NCBI GenBank assembly: GCA_012270875.1
Contig: JAAXHI010000367.1
Coordinates: 1 to 37,797 of the forward strand
DNA: 37,797 nt
Reading direction: 5' to 3'
From: Candidatus Poribacteria bacterium
GTDB lineage: Bacteria; Poribacteria; WGA-4E; WGA-3G
In this document: piece by piece, positions 26,220 to 34,839 of the stretch
Layout: each line of letters starts with the position of its first letter
How positions within the stretch are numbered: position 1 is the stretch's first letter
Translations under genes and position numbers: made by a program
Notes under the pieces: generated by a model
Told to the model about the DNA's origin: nothing
Databases searched by the model: none
The model's input: only the letters and a program-made list of their open reading frames with translations

Positions 26220-27044
26220 TTAGTTGAGGTATGGGTTAACGACTTCACGTTCGAGTGCCAAGCCTTCCCATTCGTCGTCGCCGGGACCGTCGTAGATGAG
26301 GGTATGCGGTCCAGCAAAACCGGCTTTCTGGGTGAGTTCAAGGCATTGCACGTAGTCTTTGGTGTCCATCTCGCGCGGTCCAGCGAAATGAGCTTTGGTG
26401 TGGCACGACTCTGCCAACGAAGCGATCGCAGCGAGGTCTTCGTATTTTGTATCGCCACGCCAATTACCGAAGTCAAGACAGAGACCCACCTTACCGTCTA
26501 ATCCACCTAAAATGGTGTTGACGTTTTCGGGGGTAGAGAAGATAGAGAACCAGTTTTCGCTCATTAAGCGGATGCCTGCGGTGTCAGCGCGTTCGGTCAG
26601 CTGCGCGAGGACATTGCGACTCTGTGCCAAGGTCTCCGTAGACGGATCCGCTTTACCGCCGATGACGCGGGCGCATTTCGCACCGAGTTCGCCAGCAATG
26701 TCAATCCACTGCTCAATCCACGCAATATCGCGTGCTGCTTCAGATGGGTGCGTGATGTCGCCATCGTCAATCAGCAAGGAGAAAAGTTCGACATCGGCAT
26801 CTGCAAGTGCAGCGCGGAGTTCAGCGAGATACGTTTTCTCAACAGAAGGCAAGTGGAAGTGACAAATCTCCAAAGTCCGAATGCCGAATTCAGCAACGCG
26901 TGCGGGGAGTTCCAAAAGTGGGATAGGTCCCTTATTATGGGTTTCGGTAGGAATCTGCATGCCGTGCGCGGGTCCGGTAAATCCGGGTTTCCCGAGTTGC
27001 CGATGCAAACTCCACGTTGAGACTGAAAGGCGCGGTGTTGACAT
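26220..27044 (-). CDS. Sugar phosphate isomerase/epimerase (TIM barrel)
   Basis: MSTPRLSVSTWSLHRQLG...LPARVAEFGIRTLEICHFHLPS...LMSENWFSIFSTPENVNTILGGLDGKVGLCLDFGNW. Confidence 0.88.
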   Translation of the reverse strand: MSTPRLSVSTWSLHRQLGKPGFTGPAHGMQIPTETHNKGPIPLLELPARVAEFGIRTLEICHFHLPSVEKTYLAELRAALADADVELFSLLIDDGDITHPSEAARDIAWIEQWIDIAGELGAKCARVIGGKADPSTETLAQSRNVLAQLTERADTAGIRLMSENWFSIFSTPENVNTILGGLDGKVGLCLDFGNWRGDTKYEDLAAIASLAESCHTKAHFAGPREMDTKDYVQCLELTQKAGFAGPHTLIYDGPGDDEWEGLALEREVVNPYLN

Positions 27045-27079
27045 AGTTTTAATTCTCCAAAATTACGACCCGAAGATCG

Positions 27080-28237
27080 CTAAACGTGATGCTCACCTAA
27101 TAACAGTTTGAAATACATATCTAATCCGGAGACTGCCTGTTGTTTTTCTATCGAATTTATCTGAAAACGCTTTTTCAGGAAAGGGTGATGTCTAACAGCA
27201 TCGCTGACGAAAGCAGGTTTATATTGCCTGAACAAGTTATCATCTATAAGCACATCACAATTCCCAAAATAGAAAGGGAGTCTATGCAGGTTTCTTTTGA
27301 ACACATCTACGTAGGCGTAATAATCCAATTTCTGCTTGTCAATTACAATCGTATTCGCGCTGTAGTTTTCAACAAAAGTGCGATTTCTTTTTAATGCGTT
27401 GATGTCTCGCATCGTCCAAAAAAATAGAGGCGCATCTTTTTCGGAGTGATGGCCATCTCTCTCCACATCTACCGGTCGATTCTTCTTGGGATATTTATCA
27501 ATGTAATTGTTAATATAATCAAAATCACCGAGACAAAAATCGCTTTTACCATCCGGACGAAAACGAAAAGAACGGATAAAGTTGTACGCCATTCCGCGCG
27601 TGTCTTTCTGGTAAAGGGCAAGGACAATTGGGAAAGGCGTGTGTTTCGCGGATTCAGGAAATTCCCCACTGCTGATCAATAGACCGTCTATCAATCTATA
27701 GTTTGTAGTGAACTCTTTTAAAAGTCTAAAATTGGTCGGCTTAATTAAATAGGACAGTGGATGCAACACACAAATAACGGCTGCTTCGAGTTTATTATAA
27801 GAACGGAGAAACGATATGCCTAAATCGCGACACGCTAAATCTTCATCGATGTCAAAATCGACATCTTTGATATTGTGGCGAATAAGGGATGTTTTATCAT
27901 TATAGGGCGGATTTCCAACGACGATCAAATCGGACTGCTGAGAAATACTGAATTTTGCCCTTGATACGTCGCACAAAGCGTTTGTTTGAAAAAAACGGGC
28001 TGCGTCATTGTTCTTTTTAGCGACACTGATTGCTGTTTCGTCTATATCGCACCCAATTGTGATAGCCTGTCCACAATCTTTCAGAAAATCCCCGTATCCA
28101 CACGCGCTATCAATGACAGTAGTCTGTGAATTCACATAAGGTGCAATCATCTCCCACGCTACATCTACAATTTCAGGCGGCGTGTAGTAACTCCCTAAAT
28201 TCACTCTGTTCTCATACGCTAAGTGTGCTTGACTCAT
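27080..28237 (-). CDS. N6-adenine-specific DNA methyltransferase
   Basis: LGSYYTPPEIVDVAWEMIAPYV...VIDSACGYGDFL (SAM motif I)...SDLIVVGNPPYND (catalytic NPPY). Confidence 0.88.
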   Translation of the reverse strand: MSQAHLAYENRVNLGSYYTPPEIVDVAWEMIAPYVNSQTTVIDSACGYGDFLKDCGQAITIGCDIDETAISVAKKNNDAARFFQTNALCDVSRAKFSISQQSDLIVVGNPPYNDKTSLIRHNIKDVDFDIDEDLACRDLGISFLRSYNKLEAAVICVLHPLSYLIKPTNFRLLKEFTTNYRLIDGLLISSGEFPESAKHTPFPIVLALYQKDTRGMAYNFIRSFRFRPDGKSDFCLGDFDYINNYIDKYPKKNRPVDVERDGHHSEKDAPLFFWTMRDINALKRNRTFVENYSANTIVIDKQKLDYYAYVDVFKRNLHRLPFYFGNCDVLIDDNLFRQYKPAFVSDAVRHHPFLKKRFQINSIEKQQAVSGLDMYFKLLLGEHHV

Positions 28238-28247
28238 TTTTATTGAA

Positions 28248-28960
28248 TCACAACTTTTGGTCTATCCATGCGACGACTTTTTCCACCATGACAGCGGTGC
28301 CGTCGTCAGAAAAAACGTGATCTACGCCGGGAAGCTCAAGGAGTTCTGTCGGTTCGTTTGCGAACTGAAGGATGTCGTGGCTATCTTCAGGTGGAACAAT
28401 ATCGTCTTCTGTACCGTGAACCAGTAGCCACGGCACGGCAAATTTACTGGCACGTTTTGCAACGCTATCAATCGTTGCCATATCGTCCATATATGTTTGT
28501 GAGAGCGGACAATCCGGGTCGTCCCACATGAAACCTGCGTCGGGTGTAACATCGCCGAATTCGCGTTCTGCAAACGCTTTTGTATGCACCATCCCGGCAA
28601 GCGAGACAAGTACCTGGATCCGTTCATCGGTAGCGGCGCGCAGTACGCCGACTGCACCACCCATACTATGCCCGACATAGCAGACTTTATATGCGCTGAG
28701 TGTGTCAATAACGTTACCGAGATCCGCGACCTCTTTCGTGACAGTGGAATCTGTAAACGCTCCTTCTGATTCACCGTTGCCGGAGAAGGAGAAGCGCAGC
28801 GCAGAAATACCGGCTTCAGCGAGTCCTTCTGCTAAAGCGATGAGAGCAGGTCTATCTTTATTACCGGTGACCCCGTGTCCGATCACCACAATTCTATCGC
28901 CTTCACCTTCGTGGAAGGTATAGTCGAGGCGTTCACCGTGTTCATTTCTAATTTCGTTTT
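28248..28960 (-). CDS. Alpha/beta hydrolase (start uncertain)
   Basis: GEGDRIVVIGHGVTGNKDRPALIALAEGLAEAGISALRFSFSGNGESEG...VCYVGHSMGGAVGV...VPWLLVHGTEDDIVPPEDS. ORF extends to 29114 through a leader element; no ATG in frame near the expected start. Confidence 0.85.
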
Positions 28961-29080
28961 TTTTAATTTTCCTTGCGGTTCGATTAGGCAGATTGTATAA
29001 ATGACATGCCTTTTCGTAAATCCGCCCTCCATTTTGCGGCGTACTCGCCCATAAGCGATCTGCTTCATTACGGGCTACGC
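28957..29080 (-). promoter_or_regulatory. Recurrent leader element (copy 3)
   Basis: Minus strand: GTAGCCCGTAATGAAG...AAAATGGAGGGCGGATTTACGAAAAGG...ACAATCTGCCTAATCGAACCGCAAGGAAAATTAAAAAAAA; stem GGCGGATT/AATCTGCC with G-U pair. Confidence 0.6.
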
Positions 29081-29149
29081 GTTGGCCAACCCTCGCAAGG
29101 GAAGGGAGTTGCATAAGTTCTAACTGACATACACTTCCTATTTATGGGT

Positions 29150-29371
29150 TCACAATTCATCAATGTCCATCTTTTGACTGTGCCCTGCTTTAATATCAGC
29201 ACGAACTTTGTGTGCAAGTTGGGCAAGTTTACCTTGTGATTCAGCAAAAGCCTTATTCCATTTCTGTTCATCTTCCAGTTCTTCAAGAATCACAGCAGCA
29301 ATGGCATCCTGTTCTTCAGAGGACAATTTATAAACTTCGCTGAGAGCTTTTTCAAGAAGTGGTGTCATCAA
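29150..29371 (-). CDS. Orphan antitoxin, paralog of 25971-26201
   Basis: LSSEEQDAIAAVILEELEDEQKWNKAFAESQGKLAQLAHKVRADIKAGHSQKMDIDEL; no toxin frame follows. ATG at 29368 or TTG at 29371. Confidence 0.75.
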   Translation of the reverse strand: MMTPLLEKALSEVYKLSSEEQDAIAAVILEELEDEQKWNKAFAESQGKLAQLAHKVRADIKAGHSQKMDIDEL

Positions 29372-29378
29372 TGTTTTG

Positions 29379-29417
29379 GGCGTAGAAAACTTTAACTTTA
29401 GTCAATCTTTCTACGCC
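29379..29417. promoter_or_regulatory. Inverted repeat upstream of orphan antitoxin (candidate operator)
   Basis: GGCGTAGAAA (29379-29388)/TTTCTACGCC (29408-29417), perfect 10-bp IR. Confidence 0.4.
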
Positions 29418-29527
29418 TTCTCTTCTTTTTCACAGGCTTGTTGATAGATAGGTGTCCTTTTACTGGGCACCTACCTATATTCGGATGTGTGCGGCACGAA
29501 TGCCTCGCAAATATCCTTGTATAACAA

Positions 29528-31831
29528 CTACGCACCATGTCCGTTGCCCTTCAAGGCATTGACAACCTTTTCGGGTTTAATCGGCAGCTCGTTAATCCGT
29601 ACGCCGATAGCATCTTTGACAGCGTTCGCCATCGTCGCTAATGTAGGCGTGATGGGGGGTTCGCCAACGCCTTTGGCACCGTACGGACCGTTCGGAGCCG
29701 GAACTTCAACAATAACAGACTCTACAGTGGGTAGATCCGCAGAGGTTGGGACGCGGTAATCAACGAAACCGGGATTGACGTTACCGTTTTCGTCGTACTG
29801 CATCTCTTCCATCATTGCCCATGCGTAACCTTGAACTGTTCCGCCTTCGATCTGCCCTTCAACCGCCATCGGGTTGATAGCGAAACCGACATCTTGCGAA
29901 GCGACGAGCTTAAGAACGCGGGTTCTACCGGTACCGGGATCAACTTCAACCTTAGCAATCTGTGCCGCGAGTGCCGGTGTGCTGGCTTGCCGTGCGAAAG
30001 CACCTTTTCCGACAATCGGACCACCAGTCGTCGAGAGGCTATACGCCGCAAGTTCTCCTAACGAGATAGACTTCGGTTGTTCCGCACTGACGACGTGGAC
30101 TGCCCCATCTTTGAGCTCAAGATCGTCCACATTGATATTGAGTCGTTCTGAGGCGAGTTCGAGAATCCGTTGATGCGCGTCCTCAGCGGCTAACTTCGCG
30201 GTATTGCCCATTGTGAACGTCACAACGCTGCCGCCTGAACCTGTAGAATACGGTGCAGAATCCGTATCGCCGCGTCGAATTGTGACGCTTTCATACGGCA
30301 CCGTCAGGATCTCAGCGATAATTTGTGAAATCGCAGTATCCGTTCCAGTGATGTCCATAGACCCGTGGAAAATACGGACACTCCCATCTTCATGAACGGA
30401 AACGTAGACACCACCAGGACCGCAACCGTTCGTCCAATCACCGACTGCGACACCCCAACCTTGGTTCTCATCGGCTTCGCGATCCCACCAACCGGCAGCA
30501 TCGGCGACAGCCTCCAGGGTCTCTTTATAGCCGACTTTAGGTTCGTTGCTACCCGCTGGAACCGGATCACCCTCTTCACGCATGTTAATGAGACGGAATT
30601 TAACGGGATCCATGCCGATACGTTCCGCTATCTCGTCGAGTTGAGATTCGCCTGCAAAAATGGCTTGTGGCGCGCCCGGTGCTCTATAAGCAGCTGTACC
30701 GGATTTGTTGGTGTGAACGCCGTAAGCGTCTACCTTGAGGTTCGGAATCTTATAGACCCCGCGGACCCGAATGGTGCTTCCGATAGATGCGCCAGAGACG
30801 GAGCCGGAATCCCAGAAAGCGAGTGCCTCGCGTGCGAGGATCTGCCCATCATTCGTGGCTCCTGTTTTCAGTTTAATAACGCACCCGGGTGCCGGTCTGC
30901 CGTCGGTGAATTCCTCTTCGCGCGTCATTTGGACGCGAACCGGACGACCTGTTTTCTGCGAGAGTAGTACGGCTGGAATGTGTGTAATAATAACACCGAA
31001 ACGTCCGCCAAAACCGCCACCCATTGTCGTTCCGATGACGTTAATTTGCGTCAACGGGATACCGAGGGTGCCAGCGATACCGGATCGGATCGCGAAGGGA
31101 CCTTGCGTGGATGCCCAGACAGTAATCTTCCCAGATGAATCCGCACTCGCAACAGAGACGTGCGGTTCCATGTACGTCTGATGGACCCGTGGGATTACAT
31201 AGGTGTCCTCAACGACGATATCTGATTCAGCGAACCCTTTTTCAACATCGCCTGCTTCGGTATGGCTTTCAGCAGAAATATTATAATAAACTTCGTCAGG
31301 ATAATTTTCTAATTCTGCTTCAAGTTTGCTGATTGCATCGCTGTGGTCGTTCTCTTTATCACGAGAGAGTTTCCGAATTTCTCCGCTGACTTCTCGCCGA
31401 TTGGGCCCATCTTTTGTGTCATCACCATGCAAGCGCGGTGCTGAAGGTTTGATGGCTTCCATAACGTTTTGGACCACCGGTAGTACTTCGTAGTCAATTT
31501 TAATGAGTTCAGCGGCTTCTTCAGCGATATCGGGATCGGTTGCGGCGACAGCAGCAATCGGTTCACCCAAGTAAAGCACTTTATCGGTTGCGAAAACGCG
31601 TCTGCCACTTGGCACGTCATCTTGGGTAATAATTGCCCTGACACCTGGCAATTTTTCGGCTTCGCTGGTGTCAATGCTGCGTATATTGGCGTGTGCATGT
31701 TTGCTACGGACAAGTTTGCCGTAGAGCATACCCGGCGGATGAACATCTGCGCCGTATTGGGCGGCACCTGTTACTTTCTCGACCGCATCAACCCGCGCCA
31801 CTTTTTGACCAACAACAGTATATTCTGACAT
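29528..31831 (-). CDS. Xanthine dehydrogenase-family molybdopterin-binding large subunit
   Basis: GQKVARVDAVEKVTGAAQYGADVHPPGMLYGKLVRSKHAHANIRSID...GTTMGGGFGGRFG...GTAAYRAPGAPQAIFAGESQLDEIA...GAKGVGEPPITPTLATMANAV. Confidence 0.92.
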   Translation of the reverse strand: MSEYTVVGQKVARVDAVEKVTGAAQYGADVHPPGMLYGKLVRSKHAHANIRSIDTSEAEKLPGVRAIITQDDVPSGRRVFATDKVLYLGEPIAAVAATDPDIAEEAAELIKIDYEVLPVVQNVMEAIKPSAPRLHGDDTKDGPNRREVSGEIRKLSRDKENDHSDAISKLEAELENYPDEVYYNISAESHTEAGDVEKGFAESDIVVEDTYVIPRVHQTYMEPHVSVASADSSGKITVWASTQGPFAIRSGIAGTLGIPLTQINVIGTTMGGGFGGRFGVIITHIPAVLLSQKTGRPVRVQMTREEEFTDGRPAPGCVIKLKTGATNDGQILAREALAFWDSGSVSGASIGSTIRVRGVYKIPNLKVDAYGVHTNKSGTAAYRAPGAPQAIFAGESQLDEIAERIGMDPVKFRLINMREEGDPVPAGSNEPKVGYKETLEAVADAAGWWDREADENQGWGVAVGDWTNGCGPGGVYVSVHEDGSVRIFHGSMDITGTDTAISQIIAEILTVPYESVTIRRGDTDSAPYSTGSGGSVVTFTMGNTAKLAAEDAHQRILELASERLNINVDDLELKDGAVHVVSAEQPKSISLGELAAYSLSTTGGPIVGKGAFARQASTPALAAQIAKVEVDPGTGRTRVLKLVASQDVGFAINPMAVEGQIEGGTVQGYAWAMMEEMQYDENGNVNPGFVDYRVPTSADLPTVESVIVEVPAPNGPYGAKGVGEPPITPTLATMANAVKDAIGVRINELPIKPEKVVNALKGNGHGA

Positions 31832-31884
31832 GCAAGTCTCCTTTCACTCTGATAAATGTTAGGTATGTCAATACTTCGTATCTG

Positions 31885-32127
31885 CTATTCTTCTGTGTTA
31901 TTCTTGGCAGATGGAAGGACTATTTTTCCACGTTTTATCGCGGCATGAACTTTTTTGCAAACACGAATGGTTTTTCCATCGACCTCATGTTCATACAGTA
32001 ACTTCACACCTGTGCGACCAGATATGGGACAAGTGCCTCGTCCGTTATTATAAAGACCTTCATGAACTGTGCCGTTCGAGTCTACATATAGATGCCTTAT
32101 ACCGCTTCCACGATGTGTTTTCGCCAT
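31885..32127 (-). CDS. Small hypothetical protein inside the XDH operon
   Basis: 80 aa, MAKTHRGSGIRHLYVDSNGTVHEGLYNNGRGTCPISGRTGVKLLYEHEVDGKTIRVCKKVHAAIKRGKIVLPSAKNNTEE; same strand, between large and 2Fe-2S subunits. Confidence 0.6.
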   Translation of the reverse strand: MAKTHRGSGIRHLYVDSNGTVHEGLYNNGRGTCPISGRTGVKLLYEHEVDGKTIRVCKKVHAAIKRGKIVLPSAKNNTEE

Positions 32128-32174
32128 CTTCTTCTCCTTTCTAATTTTGGGGCAGATCTGATCTGCCCGTTACT

Positions 32175-32654
32175 CTATGAAGTTGCCCGTATCTCTTCTG
32201 CCGCTTGCAGAATTGCTTCAAGAATTTTTGTGTATCCTGTACAACGACAGATATTCCCGCCGAGTGCATGTCTGAATTCTTCTTCGGTCCTATCGGGATT
32301 TTCATCTATGAGTGCCTTCGATGCCATAATAAAACCGGGGGTACAGAAACCACACTGATAGCCGCCTGTTTCAATAAACGCCTGTTGGACAGGATGAAGT
32401 TCACCGTCACTGGCTAAACCTTCGATTGTGGTAATCTCTTTTCCAGAGGCTGTAACACCGAGTACCATGCAGGACGTGACGGCTTTGCCATCAACGATCA
32501 CGGTACAGGCACCGCAGTCCCCTGTGCTGCATCCCTCTTTAGTTCCAGTCAAACCGATCGTATCGCGAAGTACAGCCAGCAAGGTTTTGCGCGGTTCAAT
32601 GAGTAGATCGTGTTCATCACCGTTGATAGTTAGACTGACTGGGAGTTTTGCCAT
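32175..32654 (-). CDS. XDH-family 2Fe-2S subunit
   Basis: KEGCSTGDCGACTVIVDGKAVTSCMVLGV...GGYQCGFCTPGFIMASKALI...GNICRCTGYTKILEAI. Confidence 0.93.
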   Translation of the reverse strand: MAKLPVSLTINGDEHDLLIEPRKTLLAVLRDTIGLTGTKEGCSTGDCGACTVIVDGKAVTSCMVLGVTASGKEITTIEGLASDGELHPVQQAFIETGGYQCGFCTPGFIMASKALIDENPDRTEEEFRHALGGNICRCTGYTKILEAILQAAEEIRATS

Positions 32655-32726
32655 ATCTTTTCTCCTTGACTTATTCTTATTGGACGTGCGAGACATGAAG
32701 ACTCGCCTCGCATTAGATATATTTCA

Positions 32727-32766
32727 ATAGCAAGTTTCGGCTTGCGAGCTACGCCGAAATGCTATT
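32727..32766. repeat. Strong hairpin between the XDH FAD and 2Fe-2S subunit genes
   Basis: AATAGCAAGTTTCGGC ... GCCGAAATGCTATT; 14-bp stem with a 2-nt bulge, adjacent to the FAD-subunit stop codon. Confidence 0.65.
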
Positions 32767-33618
32767 TTATCCGTTTGCTCTCTCTGCAGCTTGTTCGAGG
32801 GTCCGCCTTGTAAGGACATCGACCATTTCTTTGCGGTGTTCAGCGGAGCATCGCAGATCGGATATCGGACTGGATGCTGCTGCCGCTGCTTCGCCAGCTT
32901 GTTCGAGAAGTTCTGGTGTCGGTGCGTTACCTTTCAGGAGATCCTCCGCTTCTGTCGCACGAATCGGTGTAGGGGCAACCGCAGCGAGGCCAATTCGGGC
33001 ATCTGTAATTGTCCCGTTGTCCATATTGATAGCAGCGGCGACACCAATAAACGCTAAGTCCATGACTTCGCGGATTTTGTGTTTGATGTAGTGGGAACCG
33101 GATGCCGGACTTGGTAACCGAAAGCGTGTGATAATCTCACCGGGTGTTAGAACAGTCTGTCCCGGTCCCGTAAAAAGTTCGTTGATCGGCACAGTTCGTT
33201 CGCCATCGGCACTTGCGATGTCAACTTGTGCATCAGCGACAAGCAACCCCGCGACCGTATCCGCTGCGGGGGAGGCGTGTGCGATGTTCCCACCGACGGT
33301 TGCAAGGTTTCGGATTTGGATAGAACCGATTTCCGAGGCACCTTCCGCTAACGCTGTGTGGTGTTGCTGAATATCCGCAGACAATTCAATTTCGCGGACC
33401 TTCGTCATCGCACCAATGTTAATGCTATCGCCATCAGTGGTGATACCAGCCAACCCCGGAATCTTCTGTAGACTAATCACAGACTGAGGCGTTTCGGTGA
33501 GCGCCTTCATACCGATAACGAGGTCCGTCCCACCTGCGAGGAGCTGCGCGTGTTCCGCCGCAAATAGACGAGACGCCTCCGCGAGCGTGGTAGGTTCAAA
33601 AAACTCAAAACTTTTCAA
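32767..33618 (-). CDS. XDH-family FAD-binding subunit
   Basis: MKSFEFFEPTTLAEASRLFAAEHAQLLAGGTDLVIGMKAL...IGSIQIRNLATVGGNIAHASPAADT. Confidence 0.92.
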   Translation of the reverse strand: MKSFEFFEPTTLAEASRLFAAEHAQLLAGGTDLVIGMKALTETPQSVISLQKIPGLAGITTDGDSINIGAMTKVREIELSADIQQHHTALAEGASEIGSIQIRNLATVGGNIAHASPAADTVAGLLVADAQVDIASADGERTVPINELFTGPGQTVLTPGEIITRFRLPSPASGSHYIKHKIREVMDLAFIGVAAAINMDNGTITDARIGLAAVAPTPIRATEAEDLLKGNAPTPELLEQAGEAAAAASSPISDLRCSAEHRKEMVDVLTRRTLEQAAERANG

Positions 33619-33673
33619 ATTTAATCCTCCATTTCATGTTCCTTCAAGCAAATTTTTAGTTTGAGGAAGTCCC

Positions 33674-33880
33674 TTCATTCAGACACAAGCCCGACTTGGA
33701 TGTCTGTTAGATTGATACCCCACTGACCTGGATACCGATTGCTTGGATCGGGGTGATCTATCTGTGCAATCTTCGCAACAACCCAGATAAGCGGACTCTC
33801 GCCACAGCACACCCGATGCCTTCCCCTTTAAAGAGTACCCGATTGAAAAGTAATTTGTCAACCTTAAATTCGTCGGATCT
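33674..33880 (-). pseudogene. Degraded gene remnant
   Basis: Minus strand HRVCCGESPLIWVVAKIAQIDHPDPSNRYPGQWGINLTDIQVGLVSE-stop is protein-like but lacks an upstream gene body. Confidence 0.4.
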
Positions 33881-33961
33881 GCCTTTATGAAATCGGCCAA
33901 CTGGGTTGTCGGTTCCGTGTGGAGTGCTTCTTGGTGTAGGTATCCATTTCCGTTCCCCGTC

Positions 33962-34687
33962 TTAGGTGTCTATCTGTGCGCGTGCAAGTTGTTCTCGGAG
34001 GCGTTTGATTTCTTCTTCGGCTTTCTGACGGGTGATAGCTTCTTGCTCCGCGCGTGCCTCGGCGGCTTCCGCGCGTGCCTCGGCGGCTTCCGCGGGGGGC
34101 TGGAGCCACTTCTCCCCAACAGAGTCGTAAATCCCTAAACGCCGCTCTCGGATATGGAAATCTAAACCGAGAATATCTGAACGGATACCACCATCAACGC
34201 CCGGTGGAATAGGGATATAGACCCCATCTATTAACTGAAAGCCCATCAGCGGAGAAGGCAGATAAAGTGCCTCTGCATCATAGAGAAGGTAGTTCGGGAT
34301 ACCAAGCGTCGCGTAGAGGTCCATCTTATCTGTAAGGTCGTTCTGATAGGTCGTTTTACTTGAAAACTCCATCACAAAATCGGGCACTTTCCCCTCCTCC
34401 CACACTTTGTAGGTGTGGCGCTGCTTTTGCCCGATGCCGAAAGAGACCAGCACATCCGGTGCCACGACCGCACGTGGGTCGCCCTCCGTGTAATACGTCA
34501 GAATATCACCCGAGACATAGACATCCGGTCTCTGCGCGAAATGCGCTTTTAGCGTCTGCAAAAGCCAGATGAGGATTTCAAGGTGGAGGTCACTCGCTGC
34601 CATAGGTTCACCGTCCGTGTCAGGGTAGAGGTCCGCCGTATCTGTCGGAGCATAAGGCACGTTGGGCCAATTTGTGTAGGTATCCAT
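33962..34687 (-). CDS. Uma2-family (DUF820) endonuclease-like protein
   Basis: PRAVVAPDVLVSFGIGQKQRHTYKVWEEGKVPDFVMEFSSKTTYQNDLTDKMDLYATLGIPNYLLYDAE; C-terminal AEAAEARAEAAEARAEQEAITRQKAEEEIKRLREQLA. Confidence 0.9.
   Translation of the reverse strand: MDTYTNWPNVPYAPTDTADLYPDTDGEPMAASDLHLEILIWLLQTLKAHFAQRPDVYVSGDILTYYTEGDPRAVVAPDVLVSFGIGQKQRHTYKVWEEGKVPDFVMEFSSKTTYQNDLTDKMDLYATLGIPNYLLYDAEALYLPSPLMGFQLIDGVYIPIPPGVDGGIRSDILGLDFHIRERRLGIYDSVGEKWLQPPAEAAEARAEAAEARAEQEAITRQKAEEEIKRLREQLARAQIDT
34050..34091 (-). repeat. 21-bp tandem repeat x2 in the Uma2 C-terminal region
   Basis: GCGCGTGCCTCGGCGGCTTCC twice, encoding AEAAEAR heptads. Confidence 0.9.
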
Positions 34688-34839
34688 CGGTATTCTCCTT
34701 GCTGTGGGATACATGATGCATGATTTAGGATCGAATCTGTTAATGCGTCGCGGCGCGACTTGTTATTGGGACAACAGCACCTTGATATACTTCAGTGTAG
34801 CATAAAAAAATGCTGCTGTCAAATGCCTTGAGCGTGCCA

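Noticed and set aside
30365-30967. 200-aa plus-strand ORF inside the XDH large subunit
   Set aside because: Antisense shadow of a strongly conserved coding region.
29528-31831. Aerobic CO dehydrogenase (CoxL)
   Set aside because: Active-site region reads AAYRAPGAPQ, not the form I AYxCSFR motif; only a general XDH-family call is justified.
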